A DNA stretch of 64,000 nt from Adineta vaga (Eukaryota; Rotifera). Position 1 is the first letter of the stretch, and every line of letters begins with the position of its first letter. The stretch covers positions 8,432,001 to 8,496,000 of the forward strand of contig CP075492.1 of assembly GCA_021613535.1 (NCBI GenBank). The letters are read 5' to 3'. The notes under the pieces are model-generated. The model ran no database searches. It was not told the DNA's origin and saw only the letters and a program-made list of their open reading frames with translations. The position numbers and the translations under genes were made by a program. Shown here piece by piece: positions 14,205 to 25,907 of the stretch.

Positions 14205-15018
14205 TTAGTGAGACGAAGATGATTCAGATAGTTTAAGTTGTTGACGATGAGCAGTTCGTGCGCGTGTACGTCGATTTTTAAACCAAACCTAAAAAACAAT
14301 GAAATTTTAGATCTTTTTTTCTACGTTTAAAATTGACTATATACTTGAATACGCGATTCGGCAACACCCATTTGAGCAGCAAGTGTTTCACGTAATTCAA
14401 TATCAGGATACTGATTATGCATAAACACATTATCGAGTTGTTGAACATTGTTTTGTGTAAATACCGTTCGTTGACGACGTCGACGACCTTGTGGAGGAAC
14501 TATGAAATAAAAATTAGAGTTATTTTCAATTCTATTTATCCGCTATGCAAGATGAAAATTGCACGATTCTCTATATATTATTATACCCCAATTGATTTTA
14601 TATTCATACGAAGGACACACATTGCTGTTGATTGAATCTTTTGCAGGAGTAGATGATGAATTGATACAAGCAGGTACTGGTGATGTACATAAATCTATTG
14701 TTGAAGTCGATGATTGTTCTACAGGTGGTAATGTCATCGGTGAATCAATAGCTACACAATTTAAAACATTACATCGATTATCTTTCGTAATAGACCTAAC
14801 TTACTATTGTATATATTATTGTTGTTGTTGCTCATTAATTGATCGTACATATGAAATGAATTATTGGTATAAGTTAAATGCGGATGATAAGTATGTTGAT
14901 ATGAATAATATGCTGATGATGATTGTTGTGGACTTAGATATTCTCGATTGAATACTGGAGAACCATAGCCTGAATCATCGCGATGAAGTTGAAGAAACGA
15001 AGATGAATTATCGTCCAT
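14205..15018 (-). CDS. Paired-like K50 homeobox transcription factor (Otx-like)
   Basis: There are four exons: 15018-14805, one at about 14755-14588, the homeodomain exon at about 14505-14346, and a last exon ending at stop 14205-14207. The homeodomain begins RRRRQRTVFTQ. It has the conserved YPDIELRE loop and ends ESRIQVWFKNRRTRAR, with Lys at position 50 after WF. That places it with the K50 paired-like factors (Otx, Gsc, Pitx). The ESR-QVWFKNRR string is closest to Otx, but the helix 1-2 residues are divergent, so I do not give it a name. An intron interrupts the homeodomain between Gln and Val of QVWF. The N-terminal region is Ser/Tyr/Asn-rich (NREYLSPQQSSSAYYSYQ). The protein is short (about 200 aa) and has almost nothing after the homeodomain. 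Confidence 0.85.
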
Positions 15019-15858
15019 TGCTATTATTGTGTTCGACTATGTTCACCGGATAGGAATTTGAAATCAAACTAATGATCGATAAATTCTATTCTCCTATTTA
15101 ATATTTTTCAATGCAGACCAATCAAGAGAAAAGATAAATGATATTCGTTTTTCTAACCAATAGAGAAAAGACAAAAAGAGAGAAAGAAAGAAAGAAAGAA
15201 AAATTGTCGGTATGAATGATGATGCTTGTGGAACAAGTTGAAAGAAGAGACCATTTGTTTTGCTTTTCGCAGATGTTACATGTATCGATATCTTTTTCCG
15301 ACTATCTTCTTTTCTCTCTTTGACAAAGCAGTCTTGAAGGTGTGTATGTGACATCGTATCCGTTGGCTGTTATTACCACTTTCTATTAACACGCTGAGCA
15401 ACAAAATGTGATAAAGAGTTATGCCCGTGATTAGTGAGCATCATTGTTAATATAGTGATAAGTATACTATGAGCAGACAATTGATATTATTGTTTGAAAG
15501 ATAGAGTCATTATGATGCATAAATTAGAACTTAATTTTAGGTTAATATGTTTGGGTAAGGTAGAGAAAAAAAAGATAACAAATTTAAGTTTATTTCACAT
15601 AAGTTTGTTGCGGTTGAGGAACTAATCAAATGTCAAAGTAATTGGCAATCATCTCAATTTTGTATGCCGGCATTTTTGAATAGTTTAGTTCCTTTAGAAG
15701 CGTATCAAAATTGTTTAATGTTCAAAAAAACAAAAATAGAACTAATCTCTTTTTGCCGCATTCACATATCGTTCGCGAAATTATGAAGTCGTTAAATGTC
15801 ATTCAGTTAAAACGCAAATACTATGTTTTATTAAAATAAAATTACTTGACGCAACAAA
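15019..15858. other. Intergenic region upstream of the homeobox gene
   Basis: About 840 bp without a supported gene. It contains a (GAAA)n-like purine run at about 15176-15202 and AT-rich sequence, and it lies upstream of the homeobox start at 15018. No promoter motif can be asserted. Confidence 0.45.
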
Positions 15859-17072
15859 TTATACAAAACCATAATAGATAATAAATCTCAATCTTAAAAT
15901 AATATTCAACCATTCTCGGTATATTTTACTCCACCAACTACGATATTTCGGTCGATTTTGACCATTAAATCTATACCATAAATCTTTTTCCCATGTTTGA
16001 TTAAACCATTTTAATGCATGATCATTTGCTGACGATCGTGACATATGGTGTGAAATCAAATAATTTTCACGTTCATGTGTACGAGTGACACTAATACTAC
16101 GACAACATGTAGGAACAACAAAACGAGAAATATTTCGTTTTGATGCATAACCATTTAACCAAATATCATCAACTCGACGAATATCAGCGGGCGCTTGATT
16201 AAAATCAAGATAAATGTGAGAATCAAAAAATGATGGACGAATTAAATAAGCATTATTGGCAGTAACGACACCGACACGATACATATCGGAAAGTCTTGCA
16301 GATTCAATGATATGATAGAATATTTCTTCTTGACCACCTACACCCCAATAAAGATCTTCACGAACTATAAATAAACAAAAATTATAGTTTTATTGATAAA
16401 TTTCGTCTATATTCATTGATCAAAAGTAAAAATCTTACTTCTCCATCCTCTCAATCCAATAATACTATTCTTATATTGAGTTGAATATTGAATCAACGTA
16501 GATATCGTATGTGGATGATAGTAATGATCATCATCACAAATCATAATTGGTTGTGACTGTGGTATATTTATTGATAGCAAATGAAATTCTTTAATAACAG
16601 GTAGAAATTTCGTTGCTGGACCATAATCTTCTTCTTCCATTCGTAATTGTACTAGTTTATCAAATAGTTTACCAATTACACTGGATCTATCAATCTGTTT
16701 TATATATTTTTTTAAATAATCTAACGTTAGATTTGTTTGTTTTATAACATTCGTTGTAGGTGAGAGATAAATACGAATTTCTTTTGGCAAAATCGTTTGT
16801 GTTAATAATGAATGAATTGTAATAGGTAGTTCATATGGAAAACGTTTCGGAGTAGTTGTTAACGATATAATTACATCTGATGGATTGTAACAACAATAAT
16901 TGAAATGAAAAATTAATATGGCATAAAAAAAGAAAAGAAATAACGATAAAAATAGTAGTAAAATAATTACTATGGCAATTGAACGACATGCAGAATATTG
17001 ACGAAATATCTTTATGAATGATCGACGACGTACGCTTCGAAAATATCTGACTAGAATTATCGTGAAAGACAT
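15859..17072 (-). CDS. Type II membrane glycosyltransferase (GT-A-like)
   Basis: Two exons (17072-16439 and 16364-15859; 634 + 506 nt) give 379 aa in frame. The N terminus is short and basic, followed by a strong hydrophobic anchor (IAIVIILLLFLSLFLFFF, residues about 33-50), typical of a Golgi type II enzyme. The lumenal part has VIISLTTTPKRF, EEEDYGPATKFLP, a DDDHYYHP acidic metal/nucleotide-sugar motif and IIGLRGW, then VDDIWLNGYA near the C terminus. The DYGPATK + DDD + GLRGW combination marks a glycosyltransferase group seen in bacteria, plants and various protists. I infer transfer of a sugar from a nucleotide sugar. Acceptor and linkage are unknown. Acquisition by horizontal transfer is possible but untested. 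Confidence 0.8.
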
Positions 17073-17733
17073 GCTTTTCTGTCGATTTTAATCAGATATC
17101 GAACGATGGAACTTTGAATAAAAGCTGGTTTTGTACAATGATATACGATATGTAAACGAATCTAATTTTCCTCCATGTATCGTATAACAGTATGTCGTAA
17201 AATTGTGTTTTGATGATAAAAACGTCGACCGTGTAATGAAATGACACACATGTGTAGAACGCAAGAGTATGGGAACAGAATGAGTAAAACGCAATATCTA
17301 CCTTATGTTCTTTATATAATAAACGTACTGATGTATTCTATTTACTGATTATACAAGTGTTGAATGTAAAATTTATATTGCCAGATTAATTTTATCTCAA
17401 TATTCATATTGAAACCATCAGAACCCGAAAGGAAATAGGTACGGTTTTTTAATGTTAATAAGAACCGGAGAAATAACACGAAGTTCCCGTATATTGCGTG
17501 TTGCAAATATAATCTTTTCCCTCATGAAACGCATATATTGAATTTAGTACGTTATGGAATAAGATACGATTTAAAAATTTGCGTTTTCTCTCGCTTTATA
17601 GCTATGTAGTATAGATTGATCAATGATTTATAATTTGATAATAAATAACTTTATTAAAACAAGAGAACGAAAAAAATCTTTAAATGTATATATAAATCAG
17701 TAACTTCTATATTTGTACAATAAGTCACAAATG
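17073..17733. other. Intergenic, no gene seen
   Basis: About 660 bp between the glycosyltransferase start and the ATG4 stop. A short minus-strand open frame at 17088-17294 lacks any family signature. I see no repeat or RNA gene. Confidence 0.45.
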
Positions 17734-19482
17734 TTACACTACTTCAAAATCATCTTCGGAGTCCAATGTGACAACTAGAAGAAAAATAAAATTAAGAAAT
17801 GAATTAGAAAAATTTATTCTCTTCGAATAGATTTACCATCATGATGTTCAGCGGTTTTATTATGCATATCAAACGGATTTGCTTCACATATTTCAAACAT
17901 AGGTTTCGGTGGAAGATTCTACATAATCAAATATTTTTCAAATGATAAATTCCATTTGTATATTACCTGTTTTAATTTAGTAATTAAATCATCAAATTCA
18001 ACTTCAGTTTTACATGCAAATGCCTATGAAAAGATGAAGACGCACATTAAATATATCTAAAGTCATGACAAAGATAACAAGATCACTTACTAATGCAAGT
18101 GATGGATCAAGACTAGAGAATTTCATTCGATTCACTCTGTCACAATGATATGATGTATCGTCTGTTGTCGTAGTTGTATCAACATGTGATTGAGTAACAT
18201 GTGGATCAAGATATAGAAGTTCATCAGTTTCTAAATATAATACAAAGAATTTATTAGAATATCAAGAATTAGTTTTCTTACCTAAATAACCAATAAAATA
18301 ATGAGCATGATTGGGTTTTCCTCCGATACAACCAAGTGTTTGAGGTAGTCGAAAACATAACTAAAATGTTATTAGAAAAAAAGCTAAGTTTAATGAAATA
18401 TCGAGTGAATTACCTTCAATTGATCAATATATTCTGTATTGACATCACTCAAACCTAATCTCAATGGAATAATAATTACTAATGGTTTCCAACCATTTTG
18501 GTTATCATTCGATTTCTTTGTTGATTTACGAACTTTTGAATTAATTTGACATAATTTTCCTAGCCAATTAAAAAACAATATTATCAAATCAAGAAATCAT
18601 CTTGTATAACATACGGATTTCATCAAGTACTAATGTATTATCCATGGCAACATGTACATTAATTTGTTTATCAAATTCATTTGTTGCAATACGTCTAAAT
18701 CAATTCAATTGTTTCGTTATTCAAATCTTTTCATTTATTCATTACTTTAGTACTTGAGCGATTGTATTTGGACCAAACCATTGTCCAATTTCTTTTCCTT
18801 CTGAGTGTCCCATTTGTACTGGAATAAATTCAATATGATATTTTAGAGAAAAGAAATCTTTTTCAAATCAACAAACCAATCTGATGAATTGAATATGATG
18901 AATGACGTTTGTCAATAAACATATTTAAGATTTCCCAATATATTGCATCAGTAAGATTTGGTCGCCAGCGAAAATCTAATTTCAAAAATAGTAAGAAGAA
19001 TTGTTCTTTTTTTCCTGTTTTACGTACATCTTCCTGCGAGTGAAAAAAATCTGAGATAACCTTCAGCTAACATCATTTGTCCGCAGCGCATCATACAACC
19101 CCATCCTGTATCTTTTGTTGGACCTGATGGACCACCTAAGAAAAGAACATATCATTAACAAACGAAATTTTTGAAATCTTACCTATCGGTGCAAACCCTG
19201 TTCGATATGTAAACCAGAATCTACTGACAAAATCATCAAGAATTGCATAGGTATCTATGAAAATTGAATAAATAATTTCAAGATAAATTTCGATGTTTTT
19301 TTTACCATTCGGTGTTCTATATTTGATTCCAAGGATATATAATTCAGTATCTGTATCAGCTAGAGTATCACTCTCAGAATTGTTTCCTTCAAACATTGAA
19401 GCGGCTAAACTTAAAGCTAAAAGAATATGATTCAATCGATCAATTAATTAGTTAAAAATCTCGTCTCACCCGCACTATTCAT
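17734..19482 (-). CDS. ATG4: ATG4 cysteine protease (autophagin)
   Basis: This multi-exon gene starts MNSA at 19482 and stops at 17734-17736. Conserved ATG4 segments in order are FWFTYRTGFAPIG, GPTKDTGWGCMMRCGQMM with the catalytic Cys in WGC, QMGHSEGKEIGQWFGPNT, PLVIIIPLRLGL, GGKPNHAHYFIGY, and LYLDPHVTQ with the catalytic Asp and His in DPH. The enzyme processes Atg8/LC3 precursors and removes lipid from them during autophagosome formation, in the cytosol. The extreme C terminus, DSEDDFEVV, looks like an LC3-interacting motif (acidic, then F-x-x-V), matching the C-terminal LIR of animal ATG4 proteins. Introns are short (about 45-60 bp) and phases agree where checked. The length is close to that of animal ATG4 enzymes. 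Confidence 0.93.
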
Positions 19483-20352
19483 TGTTTGAAGCTGTTTGTT
19501 CCAATAAACATCGAATAAACAAAATAACACAAATAGATAAAGTCAAGTGTAAGATGAAATGTTATAGTATAGTACGTATATCAATATCAGAATCAGCCGG
19601 TATATTTGAATGAAAAGATGATTGGATCACTTAGTGAAGCAGTTAAAATTTTCATTAAATTCAAACATTCTTATAAAAGATCAAAATTAAAAGAAAGTTA
19701 AAGATACGAAAATGAGATTTAAATATCTTGTTTTATAACAATTGTAATAGAGGTCGCCACTGTAAGTGTTAGAATTCCAAGGAGTTCAGTTTGAGATATT
19801 TCTGCATTGATTAACAAGAAAAAACGATTGTATTTTATCTATTCAAGTGAATATGAGTTATGTAGAGAATTTCTTTCAATTCCATTCTTGAAACATATTT
19901 TCTTAGTTAAACATAAAGAATGAACATAACTATAAATGTATCAGCTCAATTGCTCCCATAATAGTACAAAGTATTCATGTGCATCCAATTCTCATCGTTA
20001 TTCTACTTCTTCTTCTTTTCAGATGTTGCGACATATCACTGATTTCTTATACAACGATGCACCATTTGTCCTTTATTATCATTATTATTATTATTATTAT
20101 TATTGGTGATAAAATATAATTCTTTCCTTTCCTGACACTATTAACAAGATGATTTGTATTCTTGTAAACGTTCAAAACAGAAATGAACAAATGCAATTTG
20201 TTTGTATTTTAAAATCTATGCAAACTTCATTCTCCTAGTTTATTGTAATCTTTAATATAAAACAAACGCATATAATAATCATAATCGCGATTTTTATTCA
20301 TAAAATGTCTGACTAGTACATACGTATAAAAGAAGACATGGCCATGATTGAT
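19483..20352. other. Intergenic with TTA microsatellite
   Basis: About 870 bp upstream of ATG4 and downstream of the orphan membrane protein. It holds a (TTA)n run at about 20079-20105 and otherwise AT-rich sequence. No coding potential is recognisable. Confidence 0.5.
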
Positions 20353-21333
20353 TTATGCTAAAATAAAAATCGTTTCGCCATTATCATCTTCTCCGATAAT
20401 TTTTGGATATTCTTGATCTATTGCAAATCGAATGGAATCTGTTGTTGAAATTGTCGAAGGTGTTTGTTCATATTGATCAATAGTAAAAATGGATTGATTT
20501 GAAGAAAATTCTTTTCGTTGTTTTTCATTCTTATGTTGAAATAAATACCATAATAACGATAAAATTAAAATCGAAACAAGAATTATCAATACAACTAAGA
20601 TTAATACCAATTGATTGAAACGATTAGATCTAACGGAATCAGAATATAAACAACGTTGAGAATCCAATGTACAATCTCGAGTTATATCAATACAAAATTG
20701 TTTATTTTCATAGAGCTTTAGTGGCATTGTACCTGTTCGACATTGACATGTTCTATCATGACAAATTGATGTACGTCGATTACATGAAAAACATTCACTT
20801 GATATTGGAGATTCATATTCAATACGAAATGAAAATATTTCATTAGATTTTAAACGATATATTGTTGAATTCCATTGAAATGAACAATTTGATAATATCA
20901 GATAATGTTCACCTATGTAAAGTAATGGTACATTAGTCATAGATGAAATTGATTTGATGTTTAAATGAGTTCGTGTTGATTCATAGTTTTTTTTTGAGGA
21001 AAAATTCGTTATTGTTGAAGAACATTGTGTAAATGGAAGATAAGATTTAAACGAGAGATTTTTTGGTAATGAACATTGAAGAAAAAATGGAATTAAAGCA
21101 AGTGATTGAGATGAATAAGTATAGATATGACCAAATTGAGAAGATTCATTATATGATAAAGAATAAATAGCTTGAATGTGTAATGTTCGAGAATCATTTG
21201 ATGACCAAAGAACATTTAAATATTCTTTATAAAGATTCAAAGAATATGTACAATTTTCGAGATCAATAATATTCGATGCTTGACAAATAATTAGACCAAT
21301 AATAAGTAGAGATATTTGTATATAAATCATCAC
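20353..21333 (-). CDS. Single-exon type I membrane protein, Cys-rich ectodomain, unknown function
   Basis: The product is 326 aa. A cleavable-looking signal peptide (MIYIQISLLIIGLIICQAS) is followed by an ectodomain of about 210 residues with several N-glycosylation sequons (NCT, NDS, NES, NFS). Next comes a compact Cys cluster (residues about 177-225: CFSCNRR, CHDRTCQC, CTLDSQRC), one transmembrane helix (LVLILVVLIILVSILILSLL) and a cytoplasmic tail of about 70 residues. The Cys cluster resembles the EGF-like or stalk region of bdelloid and other invertebrate receptor-like proteins but fits no family I can name. The tail has SSNQSIF and TDSIRFAID segments that could be short interaction motifs. 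A complete frame with signal peptide and TM segment in the expected order makes it a credible gene. I do not recognise it. Confidence 0.75.
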   Translation of the reverse strand: MMIYIQISLLIIGLIICQASNIIDLENCTYSLNLYKEYLNVLWSSNDSRTLHIQAIYSLSYNESSQFGHIYTYSSQSLALIPFFLQCSLPKNLSFKSYLPFTQCSSTITNFSSKKNYESTRTHLNIKSISSMTNVPLLYIGEHYLILSNCSFQWNSTIYRLKSNEIFSFRIEYESPISSECFSCNRRTSICHDRTCQCRTGTMPLKLYENKQFCIDITRDCTLDSQRCLYSDSVRSNRFNQLVLILVVLIILVSILILSLLWYLFQHKNEKQRKEFSSNQSIFTIDQYEQTPSTISTTDSIRFAIDQEYPKIIGEDDNGETIFILA

Positions 21334-24300
21334 TATCTAAAAAAAAATAAAAAAAAAAGACTAGTTCTCTTCGATGCTAATAAAGTCAATTATGCATATG
21401 AATACATGTTTAGAACATAGAAAAGAATTCTATCGAGTAATAATATAGTGAGAAAAAAATGTATCCGAATAATATTATTGTTTCATTTCCATGGTTTGTC
21501 AATCACTTGAATAATTCTGAAAAGAAATTTCTTAGCTATACATACTTGGATTGAACACTACAATAACATCTATCTTACACAGCGTGTGTACATTGAAGAA
21601 AATGAAACGTTCGTATGTGTCTATGTTTAATCTATTTCTTGCTTCATGATCATGTACATATGGCACCAGGAATAGAAGAAGGAAAAGAAAATTTTTCAAT
21701 TACTTTTCTTCTCTCTCGCTCTCTTTTCGTCTTCTTGTATGTTGATCAAACAAATGAGTCAGTTCATATTTATGCATACGAATCTAAGGAACAAAATAGA
21801 TTCAACAATCGATGTAATTCAAGTAGGTGATGACAAGTAAAATGAAATATACGATGGGAGGTAAATTGATCAATTGTGAAGTGAACTATATAAAAGTAAT
21901 CAAGAAAAAAATAAAATGAGATTAAATGACAGAACGAAGAGAGGAAGAGAAAGAGAGAGAGAGACGTGAAGGTGAGTAATTGAAGTGTTAGTGCTCTTGT
22001 CGACAATTCAATGATCGAGAATTGCTGGGCATCATCTGTTTTATGAAGAGCAGATCACAATATCATTATTTAGTATTTATCTAATATTTTAAAGTATTCG
22101 AATGGACACTCCGAGAAATTGATCGAGAGAGAGAGAAAAAAAAAGAAAGAATGAAATAAAAAGTTTATTAAATGAATTAATGAAAAGGAAAAAATTCGAA
22201 TGAATCGAAAGTTTTTCTTTTTTTCATCGAAGAATATCAATGAATCTTTGAACAATCAAGATCGTGATGTGCTTCATTGCACACGTCTGTTTCAAAGTTG
22301 AAAAGAATTAATATTCCTCATAATGTTTTTTTGAAGACAAAAAATTGAACAAAGTATGTCTAGAGTATAAATTCATCGATGCATATAATATGAATTGGAT
22401 TTTGATAGTTAAAAAAGAATAACTTTCTCGTTGATTGATTCATATGAATTATTAATTAGAAATATTTCATCGTTGTTAATGAAAAGCTTGGAAGACATGT
22501 CACAAGCTCACAGATAATCAACTGACAAATGACACAAGTCTCACTTTTTTCTTCTATTCTCTCAATGAGCACTTAACAATGAGATTGATTAACTAATCTC
22601 TTTTGTTAGAATAGTGTTCCTTTTTGACAATTGACAAAAAGTGCTAATGTGATTTTTACGATGTGAGCAAAGACATATGTATAGGTGTGTGTGTGTGTAT
22701 GCAGAGTCTTAATTATAAGGAAGATGAATTTCTCTCATAACCTTTTTTTTAGATTAAACTATTCGCAATTATAATGTTTGAAAAGGAGAGAAAATTCTGT
22801 CACGGGTATTGACATACTTATATCTATTGAAAAACACAATACAAATGATGAACTAGATTAATTATTCTCGTATTTATTGTCAAAGACGCTGTAAATATTT
22901 TGTAAGATATTATTACTATTCGTTGTGGAAAGTTGATAGATTATTTTATTACTTTTCAACATATGACGAAATAACGTAATGTTTAACAAATTTAATTCTT
23001 TCCAATTGTAATGTAAATTATGCAGTGTGGAATTATTTTATAATCAAAGTGAGAATAGTTAATAACGATGTGATAGATCTACTATCATTTGATTATATAA
23101 CACTCAAAATGAATGATATTCACTCATATGTTTAAAATATTTCAAGTAATATATTTCTTCAGTTTGTTCATAGTAATACAGAAGTGGCATCGATTTGAAT
23201 ATTTTGTAAAAGCAATCAGTCATACGAGAGTTATTTAAATATAAATATAAAGTTACGAAATACCTTGATGATATGGATAACAAATGGATCTATTTAATTC
23301 ATCTAGAGCTAGCGATACCAGCTGCAGTAACTTATGATGTTGGTTCGAGAAATTACAATTATTAACTTGCAAAATTGAATATGATATTGACACAAATATT
23401 GATGATGAGAAGAAGCGCAGCTAAGAGTCGGATTTATCAAATGATGTGTTAGATGATAAATTATTGATACAAGTAAAGGCATTAATATCAGTTCCAACTA
23501 TTTCAATAATTAGACTCTTCGAATTTTACGTTAGCTAGTTCAGTACATTAAAGAGAAGAAAGCATTCAGATAATGTCCTTCGGATTTTCTTTCCAAATTT
23601 TCTTCGAAGATCGAGTACGTGTAAGTATGAATGTAGATGCAGGAACACATTTGAGTATAATATTCACGTTCACACTCGTTCCGTAGATATTTTCAAAATA
23701 TGAAACGAACTATAATGTTTAATATGGGTAAGATTTTTCTACAATTAAAATTCTCGTTCAAACGACGTTATCCAATCATGATAGACTTTCATTGAAGTTT
23801 TATTGTAATTGACCAGCAAATCCTTGTTTCTCTATATCTTTCAAATCTTAATAGACTTTATTACAAGTCCATCAATTGTAAAAGATTCTTTCGCTTCTCT
23901 TACATTTAGCTTGATCTCCTGCAGATCAGACCATGACTAGACAAAAGTGGCCTGTTGGCAGCTCTGATTTTGATTCTTCTTGCGATACTAGTTGAATGAT
24001 CAAAGCTAAGTAGATGAATGACGGATTTATCAATGAAAAGATTTACGTTGCTTATTTATTTTCTTTTTTTAAATGTTTTAGAAAAAGAAGTTTGAATATA
24101 TAAATTAATTGAAAGTAACAATGCAGACCAACAACAATTTTCGCTTGCATTAAATTAATCTCTAGTTCTTCTTTTGTTCACAACTATATCTAATCTCTCA
24201 TCGTTATATAATATTCCTTTTTTGTATTTTTCTTTTGTTTTATGTTAAGTCTATCATGTCTTATTCGTATCAACTGGTTTAGGAAATAAACTGGACAACG

Positions 24301-24743
24301 TGAAAAGTTCTTTTTTATCAATAAGCATATTAAGATCAGAAGAATATACTATTCATTCGAGATTAAACATGTCGCAGTTTTACGGGAAGTGCATAAATAT
24401 TCATGTTATACTTAACAACAGTTCAAAGAAGATCAAAATTTATTGATGAAGCAGATCATTTGTGACTTCGCTCGTTAATATAAAGTTCAACCGAATAGCG
24501 TAACTGACAGCATTTCACCTCTATTCAATGGTTAACATCGACAGTCTCTATGTATTTTGTATTTAACAGTGATTCATGATACATCAACAGATACAGTTGA
24601 TCTATCTGATAAGTTTATTTTTCATTCATATTTCAATAAATTTACGTGTAATTAGTATAACTTTTGATTCTTTTTTAACTACAATACGACTAATATAAAA
24701 AAGAAAAGAAAACAATTTTATGAAACACAGTATGATATTCGGC
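21334..24743. other. Long intergenic region, no supported gene
   Basis: About 3.4 kb. It contains simple repeats (GA-rich at about 21950-21964 and 22125-22148, GT-rich at about 22686-22700) and several short open frames dominated by Phe, Leu and Ser that read as low-complexity artefacts. Two candidate islands (23300-23500 and 23570-23660) show no domain or convincing splice pattern. A divergent multi-exon gene could be missed here. Confidence 0.4.
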
Positions 24744-25469
24744 TTAAAACTCGTTTGGAATTATTTCATCTGAAGTAGTGAATAGATAAGTATTGGAAGA
24801 TTGAACTTTAGCTCGTCGTCGAAGTAGAATTCGATTTGATACCTTCTTGTACATTTTGGTTGATAAGCTTATATCTTCATCTGTAGTCTTATATTTCAAC
24901 TGATCAGTATCGATATCATGTAATAAAGATTCTCTCTTAGCATTTCCATATCCAGTAGCAATCAATGTAGAACATGTCATTAGTTTGATTATTATCGGAG
25001 TCATAGTTTTATTCTGAGACTGAATATTATCGTTTGATGGTATAGTCTCTTGTGGTTCTGTTTGAACGTATGTTTGATATTTTTGAATATTACGTAAGCA
25101 TTTTTGTTGTACATTATAGAAATTTATTGATCGATTAAATCGTTTTTCATTAATAATTAATATATTTGGGTTCGAACGTAAAACTGAGAATCCATAATTT
25201 TCAAATGTATTTTTATCGATATATAATTGATTTTTATACCGAATACATTGACGATTGTATGTCGATAGTAATTGACGTTGATAATTGATTAGTTTCAGGC
25301 GAAAATCTTTTTGATAATCAAAATAATTTTTCAAACGATTTAATTCATTGATAGTTATTCGAGGTTCGAAATAATGCCGAAGATCTTTTATGCAATAAGG
25401 TATAGATGAGTAATCGAATGGTTTAGTCATTGAAAAATAGAATATATAATTTTTTGTATAAGTTGTCAT
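24744..25469 (-). CDS. Hypothetical single-exon protein
   Basis: The frame is 241 aa from the first ATG (MTTYTKNYIFYFS). A second Met, MTKPFDYSSIPYC, lies 13 codons further and may be the true start. The product is basic, rich in Tyr, Asn, Arg and Ile, and predicted cytosolic or nuclear, with one weakly hydrophobic stretch (IIIKLMTCSTLIATGYG, residues about 158-174). I recognise no family. The start lies only 23 bp downstream of the stop of the small cysteine-rich peptide gene on the same strand, so the two could share a transcript or this could be a gene with a very short 5' UTR. The composition is close to the local AT bias, which lowers confidence that it is coding, although 726 nt open by chance is unlikely. 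Confidence 0.5.
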   Translation of the reverse strand: MTTYTKNYIFYFSMTKPFDYSSIPYCIKDLRHYFEPRITINELNRLKNYFDYQKDFRLKLINYQRQLLSTYNRQCIRYKNQLYIDKNTFENYGFSVLRSNPNILIINEKRFNRSINFYNVQQKCLRNIQKYQTYVQTEPQETIPSNDNIQSQNKTMTPIIIKLMTCSTLIATGYGNAKRESLLHDIDTDQLKYKTTDEDISLSTKMYKKVSNRILLRRRAKVQSSNTYLFTTSDEIIPNEF

Positions 25470-25491
25470 AGTAATTGAGTAAATTTCATTT

Positions 25492-25907
25492 TTAAAAACA
25501 TTTTCTTATACATCTTTCTTCACCCATTATTGACCATCGACGACATAAACATCGACCTGAACAACATTGTTCATCATAAGAACAGATTGTTGCTGACAAT
25601 CGACATGATTCACCAGCAAAAAGTCCTCCATAACCTCGTTGAGATGCTTGAGTATAACGAAATACATCGGAATCATACGATGTTTGACGATTTATAAACC
25701 GATGAATACCACGTTTAAACGCTACTCGAACAATATCAGCAATACCAGTCGCTAGAAGAAGAAGAATAAGACACGAAGTTCAATGTAAGATTTACACTTA
25801 TTTATAATTATTTGAAACATACTGTATGTTCGTTGTCGAAGAGCATCACTTGATAAAAATAACACGCTCGTAAAAAGTATATAAAATATCATAAATGCTC
25901 GTTTCAT
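25492..25907 (-). CDS. Small secreted cysteine-rich (knottin-like) peptide precursor
   Basis: Two exons (25907-25823, 85 nt; 25751-25492, 260 nt) join in phase 1 to give 114 aa. The N terminus is a signal peptide (MKRAFMIFYILFTSVLFL then SSDA). A basic linker of about 45 residues follows, with possible Lys-Arg and Arg-Gln processing sites. The last 37 residues hold all eight cysteines of the mature protein, with spacing C-x6-C-x5-CC-x3-C-x1-C-x9-C-x3-C. An adjacent CC pair with four flanking cysteines is the arrangement of inhibitor-cystine-knot folds, which occur in neuropeptides, protease inhibitors, antimicrobial peptides and venom components. Function cannot be assigned. The donor GTATGT and acceptor TTCTTCTAG are good. 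Both exons are too short to stand out in a simple frame scan. Confidence 0.75.

Noticed and set aside
21334-24743. Several short Phe/Leu/Ser-rich frames in the long intergenic region
   Set aside because: They overlap simple repeats, lack domains, and are not linked by convincing splice sites. They are typical random frames in AT-rich DNA.
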